64,000 nucleotides of DNA from PGYR01 sp046290495 (GCA_046290495.1 JBKAGT010000005.1:124001-188000); one strand, 5' to 3'; shown: positions 10,007 through 18,752, numbered from the stretch's first letter. A program made the numbers and translations. The notes: generated from the letters alone by a model not told the origin.

Positions 10007-10327
10007 ATGAAAAATATATTAACTAATAGCAAATCAGAAGAATTTGATTTGTTTGAATTACTTAATGAGAAATCAGCAGTTGTAATAGATGTAAGATCAG
10101 AATCAGAATATAAATCTGGAAGTATTAAAAACTCTGTAAATATTCCTGTTGAAAACATTGCAGATTCTTTAGAAAGGATAAAAGAAATCCAAGGACCCAT
10201 AGTTTTCTGTTGTCTTTCAGGTGCTAGAAGTGCTTTAGTAGTGGAGTATTTGGATGGCTTGGGGGTAAGCAACATATATAATGGTGGTAGTTGGAAGACA
10301 GTAGAAATGCAACTAATTCAAAAATGA
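10007..10327 (+). CDS. Single-domain rhodanese-like sulfurtransferase
   Basis: A 106-residue cytoplasmic protein made of one rhodanese domain. VIDVRSESEY (residues 27-36) is the conserved entry motif, and the active-site loop is C-L-S-G-A-R with the persulfide-forming Cys69, preceded by a second Cys68. The C-terminal YNGGSWKTV fits the family's closing GG(I/W) turn. It carries sulfane sulfur on the Cys in sulfur transfer or detoxification. The stop overlaps the start of the next small membrane gene (ATGA). The arrangement of a soluble rhodanese next to a short two-helix membrane protein resembles E. coli YgaP split into two genes. Confidence 0.85.
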   Translation: MKNILTNSKSEEFDLFELLNEKSAVVIDVRSESEYKSGSIKNSVNIPVENIADSLERIKEIQGPIVFCCLSGARSALVVEYLDGLGVSNIYNGGSWKTVEMQLIQK

Positions 10328-10494
10328 GAAAATTGACAAAAATAATTGGTTATATCTTATCTTTTTTTTTCTTATTGTCAAGCATTTTTGAAGAAAGTAT
10401 TATTTTGTTATTAGTCGCATTTTTCTTGTTCGCTTTTTCATATTTTAAGCTAGGTTGCTTAAAATATAATTGTGATTATAACGATGATTTATAA
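10324..10494 (+). CDS. Small membrane protein, YgaP-tail/DUF2892-like
   Basis: A 56-residue protein with two hydrophobic segments (about residues 5-22 and 25-43) and a short, cysteine-containing polar tail (GCLKYNC). I choose the ATG at 10324 because it overlaps the rhodanese stop as ATGA; an upstream in-frame ATG at 10291 would add 11 polar residues inside the rhodanese gene. Size, two helices and the neighbour match the DUF2892 membrane part that is fused to rhodanese in E. coli YgaP, so I infer a membrane partner for sulfide or thiosulfate handling. The two tail cysteines could take part in the relay; that is a guess. Confidence 0.6.
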   Translation: MRKLTKIIGYILSFFFLLSSIFEESIILLLVAFFLFAFSYFKLGCLKYNCDYNDDL

Positions 10495-10520
10495 GTGTCA
10501 AACTAAATTAAAAAAATAAA

Positions 10521-11267
10521 ATGAAAAAGAACTCCTTAGTTGTACTAATACTAATATCATTATTTAACTTAGTTTCATGCAGTGAAGCTGAAGAAAACAC
10601 AGATGTGCAAACTGAATTTGAAGTCATTTCAGCACAAAAATTCCATGACTTAATTATTGATACAGATGATCCCCAAATATTAGATGTGAGAACTCCACAG
10701 GAATATAGTTCTGGTAACATAGAAGGTGCAGTCAACATAAATATATATGATAGCAACTTTGAAGAAAGGATTAATGAACTTGATAAATCGAAGCCTGTTT
10801 TTGTTTACTGTAGGTCTGGATCAAGAAGTAATAAGGCCTCAAAGATATTAACAGATAATGGATTTTCTAAGGTTTATGACCTAAAAGGTGGCATAACTTC
10901 TTGGAATTTACAAAACTTTGAGGTACCGCCAGACAATACTAAAAGTGAAAATCAGGGCGGAATGACAATTGAAGCTTACGATAAACTTGTTTCAAACAAA
11001 GATAAGTTAGTGCTTGTAGACTTCAACGCAGAATGGTGTGCACCATGTAAAAAACTGTCACCAATTTTAGATAAAATTGCTGATGATCATCCTAATAAAG
11101 TAGAGTTAATAAAATTAGATGTTGATGAAAATCCTGTAATATCTAAAAGTATGAGAATACAAGGCTTACCAACATTGAAACTTTATAAAAATGGGGAAGA
11201 GGTTTGGCAGTATTTAGGTTTAACCTCTGAAGAAAAAATAGTATCTAAAATCAATGCAAATATATAA
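10521..11267 (+). CDS. Lipoprotein with rhodanese and thioredoxin domains
   Basis: A 248-residue fusion. Residues 1-20 form a lipoprotein signal (NLVSC, Cys20). A rhodanese domain follows (ILDVRTPQEY, active-site loop C-R-S-G-S-R with Cys97, KGGITSW at its end), then an unstructured linker near residue 140. A thioredoxin domain comes last, with WCAPC (Cys173, Cys176) and the cis-proline string RIQGLPTLKLY. The protein would sit on the periplasmic face of a membrane and could reduce a persulfide made on the rhodanese Cys. Together with the two preceding genes it forms a sulfur-relay set. Its stop codon directly abuts the stop of the convergent HDOD gene. Confidence 0.88.
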   Translation: MKKNSLVVLILISLFNLVSCSEAEENTDVQTEFEVISAQKFHDLIIDTDDPQILDVRTPQEYSSGNIEGAVNINIYDSNFEERINELDKSKPVFVYCRSGSRSNKASKILTDNGFSKVYDLKGGITSWNLQNFEVPPDNTKSENQGGMTIEAYDKLVSNKDKLVLVDFNAEWCAPCKKLSPILDKIADDHPNKVELIKLDVDENPVISKSMRIQGLPTLKLYKNGEEVWQYLGLTSEEKIVSKINANI

Positions 11268-12128
11268 TTATTTGAATAAGACATAAGAATCTGGAAGAGT
11301 TTTAACTAACTCTTTCATTTTCTCGTCAAATGCACTAATATTCCTAACACCTATCATATTGCTCAGATTATTGAAGTTTTTAATGTTTCCTATTGATATA
11401 TTATCTACATCTTTAAAATCATTAGCAGTTAATTTATCTACATAATTTTTACTTACATTTATACCAAAATTAAGTGATTGATAATTATTAGCAGTCTCAG
11501 GAGTATAATAATACTTTATAACACTATGTACCATATCAGGTAATGACCAGACTTCAGAAAGCTTGCTTCCGACTGATCTGTGATCTTCCCTAAAAACAGC
11601 ATTTTCTGCTTCAATTTCTGAAATATCTTCTAGTTCAGTTAATTTAATAACTTTTACATAATCTAGAGGTTCCATCTGTATCATTATCATTCTTCCAATA
11701 TCATGAAGTAAACCAGATACAAATAAGCCATTCCTTAATCTACTGTCAAATGAATCTATAAATACTTTTGATAGGTTGCCAATTAGAAATGAGTTATAAA
11801 AATATTTTTCAAGTAAAGGGTAGATATTTAAATTTCTTCCTATAAATAACTTAGAGTGTAATGAGACGCTAAAAACAATATCACTAACTCTCTTAGTACC
11901 TAAAATCTGGATTGCATGTGATAAATTTACTACTTCTGACCTAACTTGGAAAAGAGGAGAGTTCGCCATTTTGAGCGTTTTCATCGATATCACTGGATCA
12001 GATTCAATTAATCTAACTATTTCATTTACATCTATATCATCTTGTTGTAATATTTCAAGCAATTTGGATGCAATATCTGGTAGTGATATGAAGTTGTCTT
12101 TTTGTAAAAATTTGTCAAAAATACTCAT
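11268..12128 (-). CDS. HDOD-domain signalling protein
   Basis: A 286-residue protein filled by an HDOD domain, a degenerate relative of the HD-GYP phosphodiesterases. It starts with FISLPDIASKLLEILQQ. It has IVRLIESDPVISMKTLKMANSP and LSHAIQILGTKRVSDIVFS. A HD pair is kept in SGLLHDIGRMIM. HDOD proteins act in bacterial signalling and cell-cycle control, mostly without known catalysis. It is the last gene of a three-gene minus-strand run (lipoprotein, putAbiC-like gene, HDOD) with gaps of 2 and 12 bases. Its stop directly abuts the stop of the thioredoxin-fusion gene. Confidence 0.88.
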   Translation of the reverse strand: MSIFDKFLQKDNFISLPDIASKLLEILQQDDIDVNEIVRLIESDPVISMKTLKMANSPLFQVRSEVVNLSHAIQILGTKRVSDIVFSVSLHSKLFIGRNLNIYPLLEKYFYNSFLIGNLSKVFIDSFDSRLRNGLFVSGLLHDIGRMIMIQMEPLDYVKVIKLTELEDISEIEAENAVFREDHRSVGSKLSEVWSLPDMVHSVIKYYYTPETANNYQSLNFGINVSKNYVDKLTANDFKDVDNISIGNIKNFNNLSNMIGVRNISAFDEKMKELVKTLPDSYVLFK

Positions 12129-12140
12129 TTTAATTTCCTA

Positions 12141-13034
12141 TTATTTTAAATCATATGTAAAGTCAAAATTATCATTCGAATAAGCCGAATCATCATATAA
12201 CTGTACATTTAGTTTTATCAAATCATCTTGATATAAATCTTGTAATAAAGCATACTTCTCAATATATACTTTTAGTTCTTCATTTTCTGAAGTTAAACCA
12301 TGAAAAAATATTAAACACATTTCATAAACACTTATTTGAGAGAATAATATACTTAGGAAAAAATGTTTATCGTTTTCATCAGCTCTGTCAATAAAAAGTA
12401 ACAAGTTAAATATATTCCTAAAATAATGTCCTAATTCATATCTAAATTCATTGAAAAAACTTGTATAAGCTGTTTCTATAACACCTTTGAGCGAATCTTC
12501 GTCCACACCGGCATCACTCAAATGTTCTAAATATTTTGAATAGAATCGTTTGAATACATTATAGAATTCACCAAATGTAGATCTACCTTGAATTGTCTGC
12601 TTTTCTATATTACCAGAATGAACATTAATATTATTTGATTCAAATCTCAAGGTATCAAGCAAATCAGTATGAAACTTTAATAAATTAAAAAATGTCTCTT
12701 CTTGTTTCTGCTTTTGTAATGTATCGTTCTGCCTTTCTAGTTCTTTACTTTGATTAATCATAGCTTCTGTTTGAGAAACTAAAAATTCCTTTTGCTCGTT
12801 CAGTTCATTTCTTTGATAGACAAGAGCACTGTAAAAGAGAAGAATCCCTGCTAATGACCAAAGCGACCCTACGAATCCGCCTATAAATTCTCCAAATTCT
12901 CCTAATGATAGGGAAGTGTTATATAATTTAGTAAAGTTGGCAAATGAAACAATTAATGAACTAAGAATAATTATGATACCAAGTACCATAAATACAATTG
13001 CTACCTTTTCTGAAATGTGTTTATTCTTTAACAA
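12141..13034 (-). CDS. Putative phage abortive-infection membrane protein (putAbiC-like)
   Basis: A 297-residue protein with two membrane helices (about residues 14-33 and 47-66), a coiled coil rich in Gln, Glu and Asn (about 68-112), then a helical domain starting EETFFNLLKFHTDLL. That domain continues with RSTFGEFYNVF, ELGHYFRNIFNLLLFID and SVYEMCLIFFHGL. This order and these strings match the putative phage abortive infection family named after lactococcal AbiC. The family can halt infected cells, but most members are untested. It lies between a lipoprotein gene (2 bases) and an HDOD gene (12 bases), not in an obvious defence island. Family assignment is from pattern memory. Confidence 0.75.
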   Translation of the reverse strand: MLKNKHISEKVAIVFMVLGIIIILSSLIVSFANFTKLYNTSLSLGEFGEFIGGFVGSLWSLAGILLFYSALVYQRNELNEQKEFLVSQTEAMINQSKELERQNDTLQKQKQEETFFNLLKFHTDLLDTLRFESNNINVHSGNIEKQTIQGRSTFGEFYNVFKRFYSKYLEHLSDAGVDEDSLKGVIETAYTSFFNEFRYELGHYFRNIFNLLLFIDRADENDKHFFLSILFSQISVYEMCLIFFHGLTSENEELKVYIEKYALLQDLYQDDLIKLNVQLYDDSAYSNDNFDFTYDLK

Positions 13035-13036
13035 TT

Positions 13037-14158
13037 CTAATCAATAGTTATTTTATAAAACTTATTATCATACAACAAATACTGTGCCTTTATATTCAAC
13101 ACTTTAATATTAAGTGATTCATTTGGTTGCAATGCTGAACTATATGTCATTTGGCCTAATATATTATAAAATTTTAAGTAAATAGATTTACTTGTATTAT
13201 TGAAGATATCACCATTTATAAAAATTAGTTCATTCTTTTTTTTTACAGAACTTAGTTTTCTTTTGAAGAAAAATAAATCTGCTTCGAAGTTGTCAAAAGA
13301 TTTTTCTTCACTAACTGTATAAAAGCCAGATATGTCACTATCCCAAGCTATTGATTCACCCTGAGGCTCTTCATTTATTGAATAATTATAAGATTCAACA
13401 ACTTTTGGCTTTGCTTTCAAACTCTCTTTTAAATTGAGGCTAGTATTTTCAAAGTACCAAACAGAAGTATAATCCCTGATTAGAATATGTTGTCCATCAC
13501 TTGAAATATCACCTGCTGTAACACCTGTAGAACCTGATGAAATATTATTTCCAAAATCAAAATCAGAAACAAATTTTGCAGTATTCACATTGTTAACGTT
13601 AAAATCAGAAGAAATCTCATATAGCCTTGCTCTAGATTCTCTCTTTGTGACTATATAAATCTTATTGCTGTTTGGGTCAACAAATAGACACTCTGCATCT
13701 CTACTGCCATCTTCATACTTTATTGAAAATTGTAATATTAGATTATCATCTATTTTTATTTCAGCGGAACCGGAATATTTAATTTCAGGAATGAAAAACA
13801 GATTAATATTTTCACGACTCGAGTTATTATCTCCAATGTCTGCTAGTACAATGTAATTTGCTCCGTTGTATCGGATAGTAGCAATATCTTCAATATCTGT
13901 ATCAATTGGCAATATATCTTTGCTAAAATTTAGGTAAGTCAAAGATTTTCCGTTTCTATCAATTCCATATATTTCGTCAGCTCTACCATCATTAACTGCC
14001 CAAATGATGTCTTTGTTAGTTCTACCAAAGACTAAACCAGAAATTTCATCTAATTGGTCATATTCCACTTTTCCTTTATTAAGTCTTTCTTCAAAGTCTG
14101 AAGAGTAACATGATATAAAAAGAAAAAAGAGCACTATTATAGTAAAGTATTTGAGCAT
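13037..14158 (-). CDS. Lipoprotein, propeller-like, with a degenerate T9SS-like C-terminus
   Basis: A 373-residue protein with lipobox LFISC (Cys17). Residues 30-290 carry propeller-like strings: LDEISGLVFGRTNKDIIWAV, IEDIATIRYNGANYIVLADIGDN, DAECLFVDPNSNKIYIVTKR, GESIAWDSDISGFYTVSE. They resemble the SdiA-regulated/phytase-like propeller proteins common in Bacteroidota. The last 65 residues (IYLKFYNILGQMTYSS ... YLLYDNKFYKI) look like a T9SS sorting domain but lack the usual closing GxYxVK pattern. A lipobox together with a T9SS tail is unusual. It is the first gene of the run that continues into the putAbiC-like and HDOD genes. Confidence 0.65.
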   Translation of the reverse strand: MLKYFTIIVLFFLFISCYSSDFEERLNKGKVEYDQLDEISGLVFGRTNKDIIWAVNDGRADEIYGIDRNGKSLTYLNFSKDILPIDTDIEDIATIRYNGANYIVLADIGDNNSSRENINLFFIPEIKYSGSAEIKIDDNLILQFSIKYEDGSRDAECLFVDPNSNKIYIVTKRESRARLYEISSDFNVNNVNTAKFVSDFDFGNNISSGSTGVTAGDISSDGQHILIRDYTSVWYFENTSLNLKESLKAKPKVVESYNYSINEEPQGESIAWDSDISGFYTVSEEKSFDNFEADLFFFKRKLSSVKKKNELIFINGDIFNNTSKSIYLKFYNILGQMTYSSALQPNESLNIKVLNIKAQYLLYDNKFYKITID

Positions 14159-14194
14159 TTAATTTATAGAATTTTAAATAAGAATTAAATAAGA

Positions 14195-14228
14195 TAAAAA
14201 AAAAGTAGTCAATAAATGACTACTTTTT
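14195..14228 (-). terminator. Rho-independent terminator of the ATP synthase operon
   Basis: An inverted repeat, AAAAGTAGTCA (14201-14211) and TGACTACTTTT (14217-14227), with a 5-base loop. Read on the minus strand it is followed by nine U. It lies 30 bases past the atpG stop, at the end of the operon. Confidence 0.85.
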
Positions 14229-14257
14229 CAAAATTTATTTAAATGTTTATTAATATT

Positions 14258-15154
14258 TTAGTTGTTCAGTGCTTCAGCGCCGCCAACTATTTCTAACATT
14301 TCTGTAGTAATTGCTGCTTGACGTTCTTTGTTATACTTTAAGTTCAGTTCATCAACTAATTCATTAGCATTAGTTGTAGCGTTATCCATAGCCATCATTC
14401 TAGAAGCATTTTCAGCAGCGTTTGATTCTAACAATGTACGCCACATTGAAATATTTAATAGCTTGGGAAGTAATTCATCCATAATTTCTTTTTCATTGGG
14501 TTCAAATATATATGAAACCTGATTATTATTAGATTCAGTATCTTCTAGGTCAGCTTTATCTATTGTTTCAATTGGTAATAATTGTTCAATTTTCACTTCT
14601 TGCTTAATTACATTGATAAACTCATTGTAAACAATATAAACTCTATCAATTTCACCATTAACGAACTTCTCTTCAAAAGTGCCAATGATAGATTGAGCTG
14701 TACTAAACTCTAAGTTTGTAAATACGTCTCTGAAGTTTTTATTTATATTGTAATTAGTTTTACTAAATTTAGATACTGTTTTATTTCCTACAGAAATAAC
14801 TGAAACTTCAGCTCCAGGATGTTTAGCTGCTAATTCATTATCTATAAAGTTTGTTACATTCTTGTAGATTTGTGCGTTAAAACTACCACAAAGTCCTTTA
14901 TCTGAACCTACAACTACTAATGCTATATTTTTTACTTCACGGTTAACTATGAGTGGATTCTCATAATCTTCGCCTATACCACCCAATACATTGCTTAAAA
15001 TTTCTTGAAGTTTTAATACATAAGGTCTAGCTTCTTCTATTGCTCTTTGTCCACGTTTTAGCTTTGCAGCAGAAACCATTTTCATCGCTTGAGTAATTTT
15101 TGCAGTATTTTTTACACCACCTATTCTACGTTTTAACTCTCTTAAATTTGCCAT
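14258..15154 (-). CDS. atpG: ATP synthase F1 subunit gamma
   Basis: Central rotor shaft of F1, coupling c-ring rotation to catalysis in alpha3beta3. The 298-residue protein has both diagnostic ends: the N-terminal helix LKRRIGGVKNTAKITQAMKMVSAAKL and the C-terminal helix RMMAMDNATTNANELVDELNL ... QAAITTEMLEIVGGAEAL. The middle holds GSDKGLCGSFNAQI, the Rossmann-like domain motif. It is the last gene of the operon, 4 bases after hldD, and is followed by a strong terminator. Length is usual for the family. Confidence 0.98.
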   Translation of the reverse strand: MANLRELKRRIGGVKNTAKITQAMKMVSAAKLKRGQRAIEEARPYVLKLQEILSNVLGGIGEDYENPLIVNREVKNIALVVVGSDKGLCGSFNAQIYKNVTNFIDNELAAKHPGAEVSVISVGNKTVSKFSKTNYNINKNFRDVFTNLEFSTAQSIIGTFEEKFVNGEIDRVYIVYNEFINVIKQEVKIEQLLPIETIDKADLEDTESNNNQVSYIFEPNEKEIMDELLPKLLNISMWRTLLESNAAENASRMMAMDNATTNANELVDELNLKYNKERQAAITTEMLEIVGGAEALNN

Positions 15155-15158
15155 ACTA

Positions 15159-16118
15159 TTATATGTATTTGTTTTTTTCTAAATAATTTTTAACATAGTC
15201 TGAAACTGCATCTTCAAAAGATGTGAATTCAGTCTTAAAGCCTGCATTATGAAATTTTGACATTTCTGCTTTAGTATAATTTTGATATTGATTTGCTATA
15301 TCAGCAGGTATATCAATGTACTCTATATCAGTGTTTTTATCCAACGCTTTGAAAACATTCTTTGCTAGATCATTCCAGCTAGAAGTATTTCCAGTTCCAA
15401 GGTTAAAAATCCCTTTGATATTTTTGTCGTACGCTTCTAGCATTGCTTCGCATACATCTTTAACATATATGAAGTCTCTGAGCTGTTCGCCATTTCCATA
15501 TTCAGTGGAGTTTGATTTAAAAAGCCTTACGGAACCATTTTTCTTTATCTGGTGATAAGACTTGTATATCATACTACTCATGCCACCTTTATGATACTCA
15601 TTAGGACCAAAAACATTGAAAAATTTAAATCCACAGAAAGTATTCTCTAAATCCATTTTGACAATCCATTTGTCAAATAAATATTTAGAGTAACCATAAC
15701 CATTGAGAGGGGAGAGGTTTATAAACTCAGAATCATCAAACCCGTTTTCTCCCATTCCATAAGTAGCAGCACTACTTGCATATATTAGCTTTATATCGTT
15801 ATCCAAACAATAACTAGCTATATCTTTACTAAAATTATAGTTGTTATCATAAAGATAGTCAATATCAGATTCAGTTGTAGAACTACAGGCACCTAAATGA
15901 AAGATACATTCAATAATATCAGTATCTTCTATGTTACTAAGAAAGTCAATAAATTCATACTTTGGAATATAGTCGATAAATTCCTTTCCAATTAGATTTT
16001 TCCATTTTGAGGAAGTATCTAGATTGTCAACGATAAGTATGTCTTCACGACCTCTATCATTTAAATATTTAAGTAGGCAGGACCCTATGAATCCTGCACC
16101 ACCTGTAATAACTATCAT
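15159..16118 (-). CDS. hldD: ADP-L-glycero-D-manno-heptose 6-epimerase
   Basis: An NADP-dependent short-chain dehydrogenase/reductase that makes the heptose donor for the inner core of lipopolysaccharide. The 319-residue protein begins with the dinucleotide fold TGGAGFIGSCLLKYLND and keeps the acidic stop of strand 2 (IVDNL). It has the Ser of SSAATYG and the catalytic pair in GYGYSKYLFDKW. HldD hallmarks are FFNVFGPNEYHKGGMSS and FNLGTGNTSSWNDLAK. It lies between atpA and atpG with 4 bases on each side, in a place normally free of unrelated genes, so it must be read with the ATP synthase genes. Another nucleotide-sugar epimerase is possible but less likely. Confidence 0.88.
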   Translation of the reverse strand: MIVITGGAGFIGSCLLKYLNDRGREDILIVDNLDTSSKWKNLIGKEFIDYIPKYEFIDFLSNIEDTDIIECIFHLGACSSTTESDIDYLYDNNYNFSKDIASYCLDNDIKLIYASSAATYGMGENGFDDSEFINLSPLNGYGYSKYLFDKWIVKMDLENTFCGFKFFNVFGPNEYHKGGMSSMIYKSYHQIKKNGSVRLFKSNSTEYGNGEQLRDFIYVKDVCEAMLEAYDKNIKGIFNLGTGNTSSWNDLAKNVFKALDKNTDIEYIDIPADIANQYQNYTKAEMSKFHNAGFKTEFTSFEDAVSDYVKNYLEKNKYI

Positions 16119-16122
16119 TTAA

Positions 16123-17673
16123 TTAAATTCGTTTTTTGAAAGATTCAATAAACTTATCTAAATGACTATTTAATTCATTCTTCAAATCGTCAGAAAGTGC
16201 TTTTTCTTTTCTAATTGAGAAAAGTAAATCACTATGCTGAGTTTCTAATAATTCAAGGAATTCTGTTTCAAATTCTTTCAAGTTCTCTAATGGTAAATCA
16301 TCTAACTTACCAGTAGTAGCAGAATAAATAAGAACTACTTGTTTATCGATAGGAAGTGGATTATACTGACCTTGTTTCATAATTTCAGTTAATACAGCAC
16401 CTCTTCTCAATTGTTGTTGAGTTGATTTATCCAAATCAGAACCGAATTTAGCAAATGCTTCTAGTGCTCTAAATTGAGCCAATTCTAGCTTCAAAGGACC
16501 AGCTACTTTCTTCATTGCCTTAATCTGAGCAGCACCACCCACACGCGATACAGAGATACCAATATTCAATGCAGGTCTCACACCAGCGTTAAATAAGTTT
16601 GGCTCTAAGTAAATTTGACCATCTGTAATGGAAATTACGTTTGTAGGGATGTATGCAGATACGTCACCAGCTTGTGTTTCAATTACTGGAAGTGCAGTCA
16701 TTGAACCGCCTCCTTCTTCGTCAGAAAGTTTTGCAGCTCTCTCTAATAATCTTGAGTGTAAGTAGAATACATCACCAGGATAAGCCTCACGTCCTGGAGG
16801 TCTTCTTAATAGCAACGATACTTGTCTGTATGCAGCAGCTTGTTTTGATAAATCATCATAGATAATTAATGAGTGTTTACCATTATCTCTGAAAAACTCA
16901 CCCATAGAAGCACCACAATATGGAGCAATAAACTGTAAAGGTGCAGGATCAGATGCGTTCGCAGTAACGATTATAGTGTAATCCATAGCTCCATTCTTTT
17001 CGAGAATGTTAACTACGTTTGCTACTGTTGAACCTTTTTGACCAATTGCTACATAGATACAGTAAACGGGATCAATTCCTAATTCTTTTGCTTCTTCCGT
17101 ATGTGTATACTTTTGATTAATTATAGTGTCAATAGCAACTGCTGTTTTACCAGTTTGTCTATCACCAATGATTAACTCACGCTGACCTCTACCAATTGGG
17201 ATCAATGCATCAATTGGCTTGATACCTGTTTGTAATGGTTCAGTTACTGGTTGTCTTTTCATCACACCAGGAGCTTTTCTTTCAATTGGGAATTGCTGAG
17301 AAGTTTTAATTTCTCCTTTTCCATCAATTGCAACACCTAGCGGATTTACTACTCTACCAAGTAGCTCATTCCCAACAGGAACAGAAGCAATCTGCTTAGT
17401 TCTCTTTACAGTATCACCTTCTTTTACTAGTCTGTCATCACCAAATAGTACAACACCGACATTGTCTTCCTCTAAGTTAAGTACCATCCCCATAACGCCG
17501 TTAGGAAATTCTACGAGCTCAGATGCCATAACATGATTAAGACCATAAACTCTCGCTACACCATCACCAACTTGCAATACTGTACCAGTTTCATATAAGT
17601 CTGCTTCATTTTCGAACCCTGATAACTGCTTTCTTAATATTGCAGATATCTCTTCTGGTTTCACATTTGCCAT
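16123..17673 (-). CDS. atpA: ATP synthase F1 subunit alpha
   Basis: Non-catalytic nucleotide-binding subunit of the F1 hexamer. The 516-residue protein has the beta-barrel start (GTVLQVGDGVARVYGL), the P-loop GDRQTGKTAV at about residues 169-178, and the alpha signature PAYRQVSLLLRRPPGRE-like string (AAAYRQVSLLLRRPPGR). It also has PALNIGISVSRVGGAAQIKAM and the C-terminal helical domain. Gap to atpH is 34 bases and to hldD is 4 bases. No beta subunit gene follows, so beta and epsilon must be encoded elsewhere, as is common in Chlorobi-like genomes. Confidence 0.99.
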   Translation of the reverse strand: MANVKPEEISAILRKQLSGFENEADLYETGTVLQVGDGVARVYGLNHVMASELVEFPNGVMGMVLNLEEDNVGVVLFGDDRLVKEGDTVKRTKQIASVPVGNELLGRVVNPLGVAIDGKGEIKTSQQFPIERKAPGVMKRQPVTEPLQTGIKPIDALIPIGRGQRELIIGDRQTGKTAVAIDTIINQKYTHTEEAKELGIDPVYCIYVAIGQKGSTVANVVNILEKNGAMDYTIIVTANASDPAPLQFIAPYCGASMGEFFRDNGKHSLIIYDDLSKQAAAYRQVSLLLRRPPGREAYPGDVFYLHSRLLERAAKLSDEEGGGSMTALPVIETQAGDVSAYIPTNVISITDGQIYLEPNLFNAGVRPALNIGISVSRVGGAAQIKAMKKVAGPLKLELAQFRALEAFAKFGSDLDKSTQQQLRRGAVLTEIMKQGQYNPLPIDKQVVLIYSATTGKLDDLPLENLKEFETEFLELLETQHSDLLFSIRKEKALSDDLKNELNSHLDKFIESFKKRI

Positions 17674-17707
17674 TATTTAACCTTATAATTAAATTTAAAA
17701 TTCTATT

Positions 17708-18244
17708 TTAGCCAGCTAAAGTTTTTCTTAGCTTTTCTAGTTGGTTTTTGATTGTAGCATCGAAAACCCAACCTTTGATATTAACTTTTAATCCACCTTT
17801 TAAGTCTGGATTAACTTTATATTCTGCTTGTATAGTTGATTTTGTCCAACTTGCTAACATCTCAACTAATTGATTTTTTGCATCTTCATCGAGTTCTATT
17901 GCCGTTTCAATTAAAACAGGGTCTATGTTGTTTCTAGAGTTATAAACCAATTCATATTCATTAGCAATACTATCTACTAAATATGTTCTTGATTTATCAG
18001 TAAGCAATTTTAGAAAACTTACCATAATATCATTCAAACTATCATCAAATACTTCTTTTAGTATAGCTAGCTTTTTATCGCCAGCAACAACAGGACTTTC
18101 GATTAAATTATATAGTTCTCTCGAATCTTTTATTGTTTTTAAAATAAGTTTAAAATCATTAAGTATAGCTTCTACGTGCTGCTTTTCTTCAGCCATAGAA
18201 TATATTGCTTTAGCATATCTCGATGATATAATTTTTTCATTCAT
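17708..18244 (-). CDS. atpH: ATP synthase F1 subunit delta
   Basis: Peripheral-stalk protein that holds F1 to subunits b (OSCP in mitochondria). The 178-residue length is typical. It begins with SSRYAKAIYSMAEE, the normal delta start, and has the helical N-terminal domain up to about residue 110. The C-terminal strand motif PDLKGGLKVNIKGWVFDATIKNQLEKLRKTL is the family signature. It sits in the usual order b-delta-alpha, 13 bases after atpF. Confidence 0.95.
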   Translation of the reverse strand: MNEKIISSRYAKAIYSMAEEKQHVEAILNDFKLILKTIKDSRELYNLIESPVVAGDKKLAILKEVFDDSLNDIMVSFLKLLTDKSRTYLVDSIANEYELVYNSRNNIDPVLIETAIELDEDAKNQLVEMLASWTKSTIQAEYKVNPDLKGGLKVNIKGWVFDATIKNQLEKLRKTLAG

Positions 18245-18257
18245 TCTGAATAACCTA

Positions 18258-18752
18258 TTAGTTTTTAGGTAATTTTTCTATTTGCTCTTTGGCAAACTTT
18301 AAGTGCTCTTCTTTGTCAAGCTTCGATTCTAAAATCTTTTCTGTAGCACTAACAACTAGGTCTGCTACTTCACTTCTTAATTCAGAAATTGCATCATTCT
18401 TTTTTCTTTCAATTTCTTTATTAGCATCTTCTAGTATCTGAGTTTTACTTTTCTCTGCTTCATCTATAGCTTTCTGAATATTCTCATCTGCTTTAGATTT
18501 TGCAGTAAATAAAATCTCTGAAACTTCTTTCTGAGCATTATCAAGCTTTTCTTGACTCTCTTGCAAAAGTTTTTGTGCTTTTTCATTCAGAACATTAGCT
18601 TCATCTATTGCATTTTTTATGTTTTCTTCTCTCTGATTCAATGATTTTTTCATTGCAGGAAAAGCAAATTTAGAAAGTATAAATAGTAGAATACTAAAGT
18701 TTATTATTGACCAGATTATCAGACCTGGGTTGACACTCATTATGTCTTGCAT
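18258..18752 (-). CDS. atpF: ATP synthase Fo subunit b
   Basis: Peripheral stalk of the enzyme: one membrane anchor and a long dimeric coiled coil. In this 164-residue protein the membrane helix is at about residues 9-29 (GLIIWSIINFSILLFILSKF), followed by a Lys/Glu/Gln-rich helix to residue 160. SILLFILSKFAFPAMKKSL is the usual b-subunit junction. Its start lies 73 bases downstream of atpE, with a strong hairpin in that gap, so its expression may be set lower than that of atpE. Confidence 0.95.
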   Translation of the reverse strand: MQDIMSVNPGLIIWSIINFSILLFILSKFAFPAMKKSLNQREENIKNAIDEANVLNEKAQKLLQESQEKLDNAQKEVSEILFTAKSKADENIQKAIDEAEKSKTQILEDANKEIERKKNDAISELRSEVADLVVSATEKILESKLDKEEHLKFAKEQIEKLPKN

